A stretch of 21,592 nt of DNA from an uncultured Bacteroidales bacterium (GCA_949123685.1 CASBHZ010000047.1:1-21592), one strand, 5' to 3'; shown: positions 1 through 8,745, counted from the first letter of the stretch. Program-made: numbers and translations. Notes: a model not told the origin generated them from the sequence alone.

Positions 1-46
1 AGATACTATCGCGTGACTGGAGTTCAGACGTGTGCTCTTCCGATCT
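1..46. other. Illumina sequencing adapter remnant (not genomic)
   Basis: Bases 13-46 read as the TruSeq read-2 adapter (GTGACTGGAGTTC... ending CTCTTCCGATCT). The four bases AGAT at 1-4 match the end of the P7 primer, so ACTATCGC at 5-12 is in the position of an 8-base i7 index. The recognition is from memory of the adapter sequence and the order primer-index-adapter fits exactly. Genomic sequence begins at about base 47. The adapter supplies a false stop codon and the last false residues (GRAHV) of the minus-strand ATPase reading frame that runs into it. It marks the end of an assembled contig, not a biological boundary. Confidence 0.96.
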
Positions 47-404
47 CATCCGCAAGAACGAAGTTTGCAAAAACAGGACCTTTCTTAACCTCGAAAGTTT
101 CTTTTTTTACACTATAAATCAATGTTCCCACAACATCGGCAGGAAGCAAATCCGGAGTGAACTGAATCCTGTTATACTTTGCAGAAACCAAGTTAGCAAG
201 AGTTTTGATTGCCAAGGTTTTTGCCAATCCCGGCACACCCTCAAGAAGGACATGCCCATTACAAAGAAGTGCTATTAACAATGAATCCACAAGGTGCTTC
301 TGACCTACTATCCTGCGGTCCATACCTGTGCGTATCATACTCACAAAATTGCTCTTTGAAGCTATAAGATCATTTAGCTCCCGGATATTTACTGTTTCCT
401 CCAT
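47..404 (-). CDS. MoxR-family AAA+ ATPase, N-terminal fragment (BatI-like)
   Basis: Partial gene, first about 119 residues only, cut off by the contig end and adapter. MoxR ATPases act as chaperone-like AAA+ proteins, usually encoded beside DUF58/VWA-domain genes; in Bacteroides this type heads the bat (aerotolerance) operon. Visible are the conserved N-terminal phrase IVGQKHLVDSLLIALL, the Walker A loop GVPGLAKT, the phrase QFTPDLLPADVVGT and the Walker B strand NFVLADEI. The family continues from there with NRA, but here the adapter gives GRA, so that junction is artificial. The start ATG at 402-404 fits the usual family N terminus. The remaining AAA+ domain, lid and any bat partners lie outside the window, so the BatI assignment is inference. 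Confidence 0.9.
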
Positions 405-514
405 ATTATGGTTGAGATTTTATATAGGGCATGCAACCAACGGCAGCACACTATTAATTATTATTATAAACAATTTAAGGATTCCGCATTTCATGCTTAT
501 TCCCAATCGAAATG

Positions 515-522
515 CAAAAATA
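515..522 (-). promoter_or_regulatory. Candidate -7 box for the MoxR gene
   Basis: On the minus strand this reads TATTTTTG, a match to the Bacteroidetes -7 consensus TAnnTTTG. No clear -33 TTTG lies 19-21 bases upstream. If used, it gives a leader of about 100 bases before the MoxR start at 404. That leader would begin with a possible stem, GCATTTC/GAAATGC (486-492 with 509-515). The rest of the 405-666 gap holds only AT-rich sequence and the thiL terminator. Confidence 0.35.
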
Positions 523-576
523 GCATTTATTAACTTAATTGTATAATCTTCTCTGTTAAATAACCTTTAACATGTT

Positions 577-620
577 ATAAAAATAATAAATAGGGAATAG
601 AGTCAACTCCCTATTCCCTG
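577..620 (-). terminator. Intrinsic terminator after thiL
   Basis: Arms AGGGAATAG (592-600) and CTATTCCCT (611-619) are perfectly complementary around a 10-base loop. On the minus strand the hairpin is followed by ATTTATTATTTTT, a U-rich tail. It lies 47 bases beyond the thiL stop codon and closes the long minus-strand gene series. There is no matching T-tract on the plus strand. Confidence 0.8.
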
Positions 621-666
621 TTTACCAATTCAATGTTATTTTAATTAGCTTCTTACTTATGACATG

Positions 667-1713
667 TCATCCCTGCGAGAAGGCATTCCATCCTTGAGCT
701 TTAATCGGTAATTCCGCGCCATCTCGCGTTACCATTGCGGCACCAAGTTCCGGCTTTGTAATATAACCTATTACACTTACCCCCTTGATATTCTCGATCT
801 TATCATGATCAGTAAGTGGAACTGTGAAAAGAAGTTCATAATCCTCCCCTCCATTCATTGCAGTCATCACAAGGTTCATGTTAAGTTCTTCCGCCATGAC
901 AGCCGTCTGATAATCAATAGGAATTTTATCCTCGTATATCCGGCAGCCCACTTTAGAAGCCTTGCATATATGCAGCAATTCAGAAGAGAGTCCGTCACTG
1001 ACATCCATCATCGATGTTGGCCTTATACCATTTTCTTTAAGCATCGCGACAATATCTTTCCTCGCTTCCGGCTTTAACTGCCTTTCAAGAATATATTCCT
1101 TACCTGAGAAATCAGGTTGGAACTCCTCTCCTTCTTTCGATCCGGCAGCTACTCTGTTTTCTCTCTCTAAAAGCTGAAGTCCCATATATGCGGCTCCCAG
1201 ATCCCCGCTTACACATACGAGATCGGTTTCCTTCGCGCCTGAACGATAAACTATATCCTCTTTTGCAGCATCACCAATGCATGTTACGCTTATGACTAAA
1301 CCGGTTACAGATGCGGATGTATCCCCACCCACCAGGTCAACGCCATAAATTTCACATGCAAGCCTAATCCCTGCATACAATTCTTCAATATGTTCCACTG
1401 TAAAGCGGCTTGAGACACCAAGACTTACAGTTATCTGCCTTGGAGTACCGTTCATAGCGTAAATATCACTGAAGTTAACAACCGCAGATTTATAACCCAG
1501 ATGTTTTAAAGGAACATAACGGAGATCAAAATGAATCCCTTCAAGAAGCAAATCTGTGGTGACAAGAACATCTGTTCCCTCATATCTCAGCACAGCGGCA
1601 TCATCACCCACTCCAATCTTTGAGGATTCATTACCTAAGGGAAAATTTTTGGTGAGACGGTCAATAAGACCGAACTCACCAATATTTGATATTTCTGTAT
1701 GATTATTATCCAT
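667..1713 (-). CDS. thiL: Thiamine-monophosphate kinase
   Basis: ThiL phosphorylates thiamine monophosphate to thiamine diphosphate with ATP, the last step of cofactor synthesis, in the cytoplasm. The 348-residue protein has the AIR-synthase/ThiL fold. The metal- and phosphate-binding signature GVGDDAAV is at 34-41, TTDLLLEGIHF at 52-62, NFSDIYAMNG at 80-89 and GGDTS at 129-133. In the C-terminal half are MDVSDGLSSEL at 236-246 and GGEDYELLF at 288-296. Length is typical. It starts 13 bases after the purine nucleoside phosphorylase stop, so it is probably the last gene of that transcript, and a hairpin terminator follows. No TPP riboswitch is visible upstream, and no other thi genes are nearby. 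Confidence 0.95.
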   Translation of the reverse strand: MDNNHTEISNIGEFGLIDRLTKNFPLGNESSKIGVGDDAAVLRYEGTDVLVTTDLLLEGIHFDLRYVPLKHLGYKSAVVNFSDIYAMNGTPRQITVSLGVSSRFTVEHIEELYAGIRLACEIYGVDLVGGDTSASVTGLVISVTCIGDAAKEDIVYRSGAKETDLVCVSGDLGAAYMGLQLLERENRVAAGSKEGEEFQPDFSGKEYILERQLKPEARKDIVAMLKENGIRPTSMMDVSDGLSSELLHICKASKVGCRIYEDKIPIDYQTAVMAEELNMNLVMTAMNGGEDYELLFTVPLTDHDKIENIKGVSVIGYITKPELGAAMVTRDGAELPIKAQGWNAFSQG

Positions 1714-1726
1714 TACCGGATCTACA

Positions 1727-2551
1727 TCAAATTCTTGAAAGCATTTCCTTGATAACTGTTGTCATTACCGGCTGAGCCTTAACGGCAGCTTTCTGAACCT
1801 CTTCATGAGTAGGAACTTCTTTAATGTCCTTACCACCAAGATCGGTTATAACAGAAACACCAAAAACTCTCATCCCGGCATGATTGGCAACGATAACTTC
1901 AGGAACTGTTGACATACCTACGGCATCACCGCCTATAATACGGAAATATTCATATTCAGCAGGTGTTTCAAACGTAGGTCCGGGTGTTCCCACATACACA
2001 CCATGCATCAGACGTATGTTCTGTTCTTTAGCGATATCATCCGCCATGTTCACAAGAGCCATAGAGTATGCCTCAGTCATTGCCGGGAAACGAGGTCCAA
2101 GTTCGTTATAGTTTTTGCCACGCAACGGATTTTCCGGAAACAAATTAATGTGATCCGTAATAACCATCACGTCTCCGACACAAAACTCCTTATTCATACC
2201 ACCGGCAGCATTGCTGACAAACAAGGTTTCCACACCGATCTCTTTCATCACACGCACCGGGAAAGTGACCTCTTTCATGTCATATCCTTCATAATAATGG
2301 AAACGACCTTGCATAGCCATGATGTATTTTCCCCCGAGATTTCCAAAAATCAATTTTCCGGAATGACCTTCTACCGTAGAAACCGGGAAGTTAGGGATAT
2401 TATGATAGTCAAGTTCCTTTAATATTTCAATATGATTAACAAGGTCACCAAGTCCTGTGCCAAGAATAACACCTATTGATGGAAGATTTCCAACTTCACT
2501 GCGGATAAAACCGGCAGTCTCCTTTATTTTCTCCAAATAAGATTTTTCCAT
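1727..2551 (-). CDS. Purine nucleoside phosphorylase, class II (trimeric type)
   Basis: The enzyme splits purine (deoxy)nucleosides with phosphate into base plus (deoxy)ribose-1-phosphate for salvage. The 274 residues follow the trimeric family throughout. Landmarks are phosphate loop GTGLGDL (31-37), EGHSGKLIFG (61-70), QGRFHYYEGY (81-90), VSNAAGGMN (112-120), GPTFETPAEYE (191-201) and VGMSTVPEVIVANH (211-224). Glu195 aligns with human PNP Glu201. The residue aligning with human Asn243 is Asp237 (ITD instead of ITN), which may widen specificity towards 6-aminopurines. The order sppA-lpxK-PNP-thiL is one I recall as conserved in Bacteroidales. The 97-base gap after lpxK shows no clear promoter or terminator. 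Confidence 0.95.
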   Translation of the reverse strand: MEKSYLEKIKETAGFIRSEVGNLPSIGVILGTGLGDLVNHIEILKELDYHNIPNFPVSTVEGHSGKLIFGNLGGKYIMAMQGRFHYYEGYDMKEVTFPVRVMKEIGVETLFVSNAAGGMNKEFCVGDVMVITDHINLFPENPLRGKNYNELGPRFPAMTEAYSMALVNMADDIAKEQNIRLMHGVYVGTPGPTFETPAEYEYFRIIGGDAVGMSTVPEVIVANHAGMRVFGVSVITDLGGKDIKEVPTHEEVQKAAVKAQPVMTTVIKEMLSRI

Positions 2552-2648
2552 TTATTTTCGATTTAGGGTTTTATATATTTATAATCAGCGTAAAAACGCA
2601 GTTTACACAAAATAGACAACTAAATAACAACTCACATCAGCGAAAAGG

Positions 2649-3746
2649 TCAATCTTCCACCGAATCTATAGCTTTCTTAAGGTCTGTTATAAAATCAGAG
2701 CTATCAAGTCCGCTAATCATTTTCACAGCAATCGGCATATAATACGAAATTTGCTTCAACCGTGTCGGGAAATAAGGATTATAAGCTAATCTCACTGCAT
2801 CTTTCTCTGTGGTGAGAATAATCTTTCGCTCGCCCGGCAGAGAATCAAACTTCTTCTGAATGCTTTCAAGATCTTCTCTTGAAAAATTATGATGGTCCGG
2901 GAAATGACAAACCTTCATTTTAAACGGATAGCTATTGAAATGACGAACGAAACCTCTCGGATTTGCAATGCCACTGAGCAATAATACCGTGTCGTTCTTC
3001 GTCAAGTCTGACAACGATGCCTGATAAGGTTCGTCATCCGGGAATACAGGTAACAACCCTCCATACGTGAACCTTGAAAAATAAAGTTTCTGAAACTTCA
3101 TCAAATCAAGATTCTTTTGAACAAGCCTGAAGTCAAGAGGGGTTATGTCATTAGGGCATTTTGACACAATGACCATATCTGCCCTATTAACCTGGTGCGG
3201 ACTCTCCCGCAACCTTCCCAATGGAAGGAGATTGTCGTTATATAGAGGACGACTATAGTCCATAAGTAGGACAGAGACTTTGGGTTCTACATACCTATGT
3301 TGGAATGCATCATCCAAAACAATAAGCTCAATATTGGGAAATTGCTTAATCAATTCCTTTATTCCTTTCCGGCGATCCTCACAAACGGCAACCTTAACCC
3401 TCGAACCGAATTTATGATAAATCTGGAGCGGCTCATCTCCCACGCTGTCAGGAGTGCTGTTGGAATTTGCCAGTATGAATCCTTTTGTTTTACGCTTGTA
3501 ACCGCGACTTAATACGGCAGTATTATAATCCATTGCCAACATACCGACTATATACTCTGTATGAGGCGTTTTACCTGTCCCTCCCACCGTGAGATTACCT
3601 ACGCTGACAATCGGCACATCAAACCTTTCATGCGGTAAGATATTATTATCGAACATCCAGTTACGCACAGCTGTGATTCCCCCATAAATCCAAGATAACG
3701 GAGTTAAAATACACTTTAATATTTTTGTTTTTGTCTCAGCTGTCAT
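2649..3746 (-). CDS. lpxK: Tetraacyldisaccharide 4'-kinase (lipid A)
   Basis: LpxK adds the 4'-phosphate to the tetraacyl disaccharide lipid A precursor at the inner face of the cytoplasmic membrane. The 365-residue protein has the P-loop stretch GNLTVGGTGKTP (50-61), then SRGYKRK (80-86), GDEP (103-106) and LDDAFQHR (144-151), all hallmarks of the family. An amphipathic or hydrophobic N-terminal segment (about 10-30) fits membrane association. It begins 23 bases after the sppA stop, so the two are probably co-transcribed. Some gut Bacteroidetes lipid A loses the 4'-phosphate later through LpxF, but no LpxF gene is visible here. Confidence 0.95.
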   Translation of the reverse strand: MTAETKTKILKCILTPLSWIYGGITAVRNWMFDNNILPHERFDVPIVSVGNLTVGGTGKTPHTEYIVGMLAMDYNTAVLSRGYKRKTKGFILANSNSTPDSVGDEPLQIYHKFGSRVKVAVCEDRRKGIKELIKQFPNIELIVLDDAFQHRYVEPKVSVLLMDYSRPLYNDNLLPLGRLRESPHQVNRADMVIVSKCPNDITPLDFRLVQKNLDLMKFQKLYFSRFTYGGLLPVFPDDEPYQASLSDLTKNDTVLLLSGIANPRGFVRHFNSYPFKMKVCHFPDHHNFSREDLESIQKKFDSLPGERKIILTTEKDAVRLAYNPYFPTRLKQISYYMPIAVKMISGLDSSDFITDLKKAIDSVED

Positions 3747-3769
3747 AATACTGAAATATATAAGCTCTC

Positions 3770-5557
3770 CTATCTGCCAATAACGACTTCAAATTCCGGC
3801 ATACGTGCCAACACGCGATTACGAGACAGTAACTTTTCCGCAATATACACGCCAATTTCCCTAAAATCCCCATCGAAATTTGCCTTCATCATTTTCATAG
3901 CCTCTATATCTCCGGCTGAAACCATATCCCAGAATGACGGTTCATATACCGGATATACGGCTACATCATATTTGCTGTATACGTCGGCTTTCTTCGCTGT
4001 CCACTCAATTGCCTCACCCAATGAACCCAATTCATCCACGAGTCCGATCTCTTTTGCCTTGATCGCATTCCAGACTCTTCCTTCTGCAATCTGACGGACC
4101 CGCTCTTCAGGCATCTTTCGTCCTTTTGCCACCCTTTTTATAAAACGGTCATAGCCGGATTCCACATACCTTTGCATGATTGCTAATTGTCTATCGTCCA
4201 TTGGTGAATATATGGTCGGGAAATCAGCAGCAGGATTTGTTGACACTGACTGAAGATTAACACCCAACTTATCCGCCAGTCCCTTCACATTTGGAATAAG
4301 TCCAAAAATTCCTATCGACCCGGTTATAGTCAATGGATCTGCATATATCTTGTCTGCCCCACACGAGATCCAGTAACCTCCCGATGCGGCATAATCACCC
4401 ATAGAAACAGCAAGCGGCTTCTTTTTAGATTGAAAATAATCCAAAGCCTCCCCTATCTGGTCACTCCCGAATGCAGATCCACCCGGAGAATTGACTCTCA
4501 ATACGAGACCTTTGATCTTGTCATCATCTGCAAGCTTGGTAATGATAGGCACAAGTTTCTGATAATTGATTCCTGTCGAAGCACCGTCAACAATCTCTCC
4601 GGTGGCATATAACACAGCTATGCAATTCTTGCTTGAATAAGCGTCGGTCCATGGAATCTGTCCCACAAGAAGTGAAGGAGATACATAATTCAACTTCTTC
4701 TTATCAAGATCTATAAGTTTGGCAAGACGCTCGTCCATTGTCCGTTCATATACAGCTTCATCAACAAGACCGGCTTTGACCGCAGCATCTGCAGAAGAAA
4801 ACATTAAACCGTTGTTTACGAGCGAGTCAATCTCAGCACTCGAAAGCCTTTTGCGGTTATCGCAAATACCGTCTTTCATGAAATTCCACATCGTGGTGAA
4901 TAAGGTGTCAAGCTGTGCCCTTGCCGGCTCACTCATCTGGGTGGAAATGTAAGGTTCCACTGCAGATTTGAAAGTACCGACCTTAACAACTTGAAATTCA
5001 ACACCGAGCTTATCAAATAGTCCCTTCATATACATAGTTGTGGAACCAAGACCATTGATTGCTATTTCACCATAAGGATTGAGGAAAACCTTATCCGATA
5101 CTGATGCAACATAATATGTGCCTAAAGTATATACATCACCATATGCATATACCTTTTTTCCGGATTTCTTAAAATCTTTTACGGCATCCCTTATGGCATT
5201 AAGGGTGGCAGGCGAAGCAAGAGCTGCGCCGCATTTTATGTAGAGTGCATCAATATTTTTATTATCGGAAGCATTTTTTAAACTCTCTATAATTACATTG
5301 AGAGTTTGGGGCTTCGCAATATTGCCGGTCATTACCGTCATATAATCCAACGATGTGGGAGTTTCGGATTCTATTATAGGACCGGAAAGTTCCAGAGTAA
5401 GTATGGAATGCTTCTTTACGCCAGTCACCTCCTTTGTTCCATTCAAGCCTGCAACAAGTCCGACTGCAACTATCACTCCGACAACCCCGAAAAGAATCAG
5501 GGCAACCCATGCGCCGACAAACGATGACAAGGCGTTTAGAAAGAATTTCTTTAGCAT
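3770..5557 (-). CDS. sppA: Signal peptide peptidase SppA, 67K type
   Basis: SppA is a membrane-anchored serine protease that degrades cleaved signal peptides in or at the cytoplasmic membrane. This is the long two-repeat form, 595 residues. One membrane anchor lies at about 15-37. The general-base lysine is Lys197 in GTFKSAVEP, matching E. coli GKYKSAVEP. The nucleophile is Ser392 in MGDYAASGGYW, identical to the E. coli motif. The second repeat also has RVNSPGGSAFGSDQI (354-368) and the phrase LTITGSIGIFG. The Ser/Lys dyad split over the two repeats is thus intact. The start is 10 bases after the stop of the phosphoglucosamine mutase gene, so one transcript is likely. Confidence 0.95.
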   Translation of the reverse strand: MLKKFFLNALSSFVGAWVALILFGVVGVIVAVGLVAGLNGTKEVTGVKKHSILTLELSGPIIESETPTSLDYMTVMTGNIAKPQTLNVIIESLKNASDNKNIDALYIKCGAALASPATLNAIRDAVKDFKKSGKKVYAYGDVYTLGTYYVASVSDKVFLNPYGEIAINGLGSTTMYMKGLFDKLGVEFQVVKVGTFKSAVEPYISTQMSEPARAQLDTLFTTMWNFMKDGICDNRKRLSSAEIDSLVNNGLMFSSADAAVKAGLVDEAVYERTMDERLAKLIDLDKKKLNYVSPSLLVGQIPWTDAYSSKNCIAVLYATGEIVDGASTGINYQKLVPIITKLADDDKIKGLVLRVNSPGGSAFGSDQIGEALDYFQSKKKPLAVSMGDYAASGGYWISCGADKIYADPLTITGSIGIFGLIPNVKGLADKLGVNLQSVSTNPAADFPTIYSPMDDRQLAIMQRYVESGYDRFIKRVAKGRKMPEERVRQIAEGRVWNAIKAKEIGLVDELGSLGEAIEWTAKKADVYSKYDVAVYPVYEPSFWDMVSAGDIEAMKMMKANFDGDFREIGVYIAEKLLSRNRVLARMPEFEVVIGR

Positions 5558-5567
5558 ACTTACTTAC

Positions 5568-6953
5568 TTATTTAAGGTTATTTATAATTTCTTTGATATT
5601 GTCCGCAAGACGATTGGCTTTATCCATTGTGACTGCTTCGCTATATATACGGATAATCGGCTCGGTATTCGACTTGCGAAGATGAACCCAGCTGTCTTCA
5701 AAATCAATTTTCACTCCGTCAATATCATTTACCTCTTCATTCGAGAAATGATCTTTGACAGCTTCGAGAATAGCATCAACATCAATATCCGGTGTCAGTT
5801 CAATCTTATTCTTCGCTATTTCATATTTAGGAAGCGACGATTTGATTTCGGAAACCTTTTTTCCTGATTTCGCCATCAATGTAAGGAACAGAGCCACACC
5901 AACCAATGCATCTCTGCCATAATGAATTTCAGGATATATCACCCCTCCATTTCCTTCTCCTCCGATAACTGCCCCAACCTCTTTCATTTTTGTCACAACA
6001 TTGACTTCACCGACAGCTGCCGCGAAATAATTACAGTCATGATTTCTTGTAACGTCGCGTAGTCCTCGCGAGCTACTTAGGTTAGAGACGGTGGCACCCG
6101 GTGTATGGGAGAGAACATAGTCGGCAATAGCCACCAATGTATTCTCCTCAACAAACATTTCCCCGTTTTCCATCACGATAGCAAGGCGATCCACATCCGG
6201 ATCCACAACGAAACCGACATCCGCCTTTTTATCACGCATGACTTCAGAAATCCCTGTAAGATTCTGGGGAATCGGCTCAGGAGTATGAGCAAACTTTCCT
6301 GTTGCCTCGCAATTCAGTTCAATAATGTTTTTAACGCCCAACGAACGTAAGAGCAAAGGTATCACCTCCCCTCCAACAGAATTGATTCCGTCAACCGCCA
6401 CTGTAAAGTTACTATTAGCAATGGCTTCCGGATCAACGAGCTTTAGAGACTTAACCATCTCGACATGGCGCATTGCCCATGTTTCATTTATATATTCATT
6501 GCCAAGATCAAAAACTTCTGCGAAAGTATACTCATTTTCATCTGCCCTACGTATTATTTCTTTACCCTCCTTGTCGGAAAGAAACTCCCCGTTGTGGTTA
6601 AGAAGCTTAAGGGCATTCCATTGCACGGGATTATGACTCGCCGTGATTATGATACCACCGCATGCATTCTCCCCGGTAACGGCAAGTTCGGTTGTAGGAG
6701 TAGATGCTTTTCCGATGTTTATGACATCAAATCCCATTGACATCAATGTTCCCGTAACCAGATTTTCTACCATCTTACCTGAAAGACGGGCATCTCTGCC
6801 TACAACAATTGCATTGCTTGTGCCTTTATATGAATCACGTATGAACGATGCATAAGAAGCAGTAAACTTAACGACATCAACTGCGCTAAGCCCTTCTCCC
6901 GGTTTGCCTCCGATAGTGCCTCGGATTCCGGATATAGATTTTATAAGTGACAC
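5568..6953 (-). CDS. glmM: Phosphoglucosamine mutase
   Basis: The enzyme interconverts glucosamine-6-phosphate and glucosamine-1-phosphate, feeding UDP-GlcNAc for peptidoglycan and lipid A. The 461 residues show the four alpha-D-phosphohexomutase domains. The phosphoserine loop is TASHNP with Ser106, the metal loop DPDVDR (251-256), the sugar-binding loop EGNGG (333-337) and the phosphate-binding loop RKSNTEPIIR (426-435). The N terminus SISGIRGTIGG also fits. The motif set is of the GlmM/phosphohexomutase superfamily; a phosphomannomutase activity cannot be excluded from sequence alone, but length and neighbours (lpxK, sppA) favour GlmM. It sits 105 bases downstream of the DUF4827 gene; that gap has a weak hairpin and a short direct repeat. 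Confidence 0.88.
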   Translation of the reverse strand: MSLIKSISGIRGTIGGKPGEGLSAVDVVKFTASYASFIRDSYKGTSNAIVVGRDARLSGKMVENLVTGTLMSMGFDVINIGKASTPTTELAVTGENACGGIIITASHNPVQWNALKLLNHNGEFLSDKEGKEIIRRADENEYTFAEVFDLGNEYINETWAMRHVEMVKSLKLVDPEAIANSNFTVAVDGINSVGGEVIPLLLRSLGVKNIIELNCEATGKFAHTPEPIPQNLTGISEVMRDKKADVGFVVDPDVDRLAIVMENGEMFVEENTLVAIADYVLSHTPGATVSNLSSSRGLRDVTRNHDCNYFAAAVGEVNVVTKMKEVGAVIGGEGNGGVIYPEIHYGRDALVGVALFLTLMAKSGKKVSEIKSSLPKYEIAKNKIELTPDIDVDAILEAVKDHFSNEEVNDIDGVKIDFEDSWVHLRKSNTEPIIRIYSEAVTMDKANRLADNIKEIINNLK

Positions 6954-6970
6954 GATATAGTATTTAAAAT

Positions 6971-7037
6971 GGTTTATCTATAGAATCGACTTTAAACTAC
7001 TACGTAAGTTAAGCTTACATAGCTTATCTATATAATC
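6971..7037 (-). promoter_or_regulatory. Hairpin and direct repeat in the glmM leader
   Basis: Between the DUF4827 stop and the glmM start, 7000-7022 can fold as a 9-pair stem with a 5-base loop. Its arms are CTACGTAAG and CTTACATAG, and on the minus-strand RNA the single mismatch becomes a G-U pair. The flanking bases carry an imperfect direct repeat of about 17 bases, 6971-6987 and 7021-7037, sharing TTATCTATA, 50 bases apart. No U-tract follows, so it is not a standard terminator. No good TAnnTTTG box is seen here. A regulatory role is only inferred. Confidence 0.25.
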
Positions 7038-7058
7038 AACGCTGTAATTAAAACAGTT

Positions 7059-7637
7059 TTAATATTCAGCCTTAAAATATCTGATATTATATAAATATGG
7101 AAGACAGGAGCTTACATCAGAAGAGAATCCTTCCGGCGATTTCACAACCAAGTTAACCTCACAATTATATCCAAGATATTCAAGAGGCACCTGTATCCCT
7201 TCCCCATATTGTGTAGTAGTGGTAAGGATATTATTGCCATACACAAGACTTACATTTGAAGAATTTTCGAAATCCTCTGCATTGCCCTCCCACACTTCTG
7301 AGCCGGTTGCCTGATAATTCTTAAGGTTCAGCCTCATAAAACGGAAATAAACAAGATCGCCTTTTTCCGGCTTATCCGTATCTGAACCTTTGCTTATGAC
7401 CTGCATATAGACATATCCGTCTTTATCCATTTTATAGAAAGGGGCATTCTCCCCTATCTCAAAATCACTATTTTCAGGAATCTGAAGCACTACTTTGTGT
7501 TGAGCCAAATACCAGTTGACAGCATGTTCCTCTTCGTTCAGGAGTTCGGAATAGCTCTTGGTTTCTTCACATCCACTCGTTGCAACCATGATGCCACAAA
7601 GCATCGCGATAGTGATTATTTTAGTCTTGATTTTCAT
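7059..7637 (-). CDS. DUF4827-family lipoprotein
   Basis: A 192-residue predicted lipoprotein. The signal sequence has a hydrophobic core (about 7-19) and a lipobox ATSGC with Cys23. I recognise the style of the Bacteroidales DUF4827 family, thought to have an FKBP-like fold; no function is established. The mature part is rich in acidic and aromatic residues, with a conserved-looking core GDLVYFRFMRLNL and a C-terminal GYNCEVNLVVKSPEG. No catalytic motif is visible. It lies between an nrnA-like gene (52 bases upstream) and glmM (105 bases downstream), a neighbourhood I recall from other Bacteroidales, which suggests an envelope role. Cellular location is inferred from the lipobox only. Confidence 0.75.
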   Translation of the reverse strand: MKIKTKIITIAMLCGIMVATSGCEETKSYSELLNEEEHAVNWYLAQHKVVLQIPENSDFEIGENAPFYKMDKDGYVYMQVISKGSDTDKPEKGDLVYFRFMRLNLKNYQATGSEVWEGNAEDFENSSNVSLVYGNNILTTTTQYGEGIQVPLEYLGYNCEVNLVVKSPEGFSSDVSSCLPYLYNIRYFKAEY

Positions 7638-7689
7638 TTATGATTTCGATATTTATTCAATTTTTATGGTTCATTGTCATCTTAAAAGA

Positions 7690-8745
7690 TTATTCGCTCC
7701 TTACCTCAAGTTTCTCAAACCGTTTGGGAAGATATTCGTCGTATCTGTCAAGATTCTTTACAAGAAGCTCCCTGCATTCGGCAAGAGTGCCATGGAATTC
7801 ACCGCCTGAAGCCTGAAGATGTCCGCCCCCATTGAAAAGTTCCGAACATATCTTAGACACAGGGAAATTCACTTTGCTTCTGGCTGAAACTTTAATACAG
7901 TCGGGATCTTCGCGCATGAATATGGAGTAAACCATGCCACGGATATTCAACGCCTCATTAACAAGACCCTCCGTGTCACCTTTCTCATAATGAAACCTGT
8001 CTAATTCATCCTTTGATAAAGTAATGAGACAACCTCTATGCTCCGGAAAGACTTCCAGTTTCTCACAAATTGCATATGATTTAAGGCGAAGGCTGTCATA
8101 GCTGCATGCCTTTATGCACTCATCGATAATCCGGTTTTTCTCCGCACCCTTTTCCATGAGTTTGGTCAGGATTTCATACACATCCGCGTTACGGCAATTC
8201 ACAGTAAAATTCTGAGTGTCAGTAATCAATCCCGTCAGAAGGCAGGTTGCACAGTTCCTATCAATATCACTATACAATCCACATGCCGCTATTATCCTGA
8301 AAACAAGCTCGCAAGTGGAAGACATTTCCGGATATGAAAACTCAACAGCACACTCTATCTCCGGTCCTTCATGATGGTCAATCAACACCTTCTTTGCACT
8401 TGATCCTTGAATCAAGGGAGCGAGATGATCCTGACGCGAAGGCTGGTTAAAATCGCAACAAATAACCAAGTCACTTTCCTCTACAAGCCTTGTGCAATAA
8501 GGATCATGACGAGTGTAGACAGCGATTTCATTAAAATCTGGCAAGAAACGCAAAGATCTTGGAGGAACATCCGGCACCACGACAGATGGTTGCTTGCCTA
8601 TAGCTTTCAATAAATGCCATAGACCAAGCGTGCTTCCTATTGCGTCCCCATCAGGATGCACATGACATGTCAGAACGATTTTTTCGCTCTGTTCCAATAG
8701 AGTAGCGAACTCCTTTACGCTTATTGGATTTATAATTTTATTCAT
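7690..8745 (-). CDS. DHH/DHHA1 phosphoesterase, NrnA-like oligoribonuclease/pAp phosphatase
   Basis: Family members degrade very short RNAs (nanoRNAs) and dephosphorylate 3'-phosphoadenosine 5'-phosphate; some relatives hydrolyse cyclic dinucleotide products. The 351-residue protein has the N-terminal DHH domain with HVHPDGDAIGS (28-38), CDFN (97-100), IDHH (122-125) and TGLITDTQNF (171-180), which supply the Mn ligands. The C-terminal DHHA1 domain ends with the substrate loop GGGHLQASGG (306-315). Length fits NrnA. The start ATG at 8743-8745 gives the usual short lead into VLTCHVHPDGDA. It is divergent from mazG and may be the first gene of the minus-strand transcript. Which substrate is preferred cannot be read from sequence. 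Confidence 0.9.
   Translation of the reverse strand: MNKIINPISVKEFATLLEQSEKIVLTCHVHPDGDAIGSTLGLWHLLKAIGKQPSVVVPDVPPRSLRFLPDFNEIAVYTRHDPYCTRLVEESDLVICCDFNQPSRQDHLAPLIQGSSAKKVLIDHHEGPEIECAVEFSYPEMSSTCELVFRIIAACGLYSDIDRNCATCLLTGLITDTQNFTVNCRNADVYEILTKLMEKGAEKNRIIDECIKACSYDSLRLKSYAICEKLEVFPEHRGCLITLSKDELDRFHYEKGDTEGLVNEALNIRGMVYSIFMREDPDCIKVSARSKVNFPVSKICSELFNGGGHLQASGGEFHGTLAECRELLVKNLDRYDEYLPKRFEKLEVRSE

Noticed and set aside
2588..2599. GCGT-AAAA-ACGC hairpin between lpxK and the PNP gene as a terminator.
   Set aside because: Only four base pairs and no T-rich tail; the operon probably continues.
1714..2648. TPP riboswitch controlling thiL.
   Set aside because: thiL follows the PNP gene after 13 bases and nothing resembling a THI box is visible ahead of either gene.
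5355..5867. Plus-strand frame of 170 residues opposite sppA and glmM.
   Set aside because: It lies antisense to well supported genes with intact motifs and has low-complexity, non-family composition.
7047..7063. Perfect palindrome ATTAAAAC-A-GTTTTAAT over the DUF4827 stop codon as a terminator.
   Set aside because: A one-base loop cannot form a normal RNA hairpin and the stem is almost all A-T, with no following U-tract.
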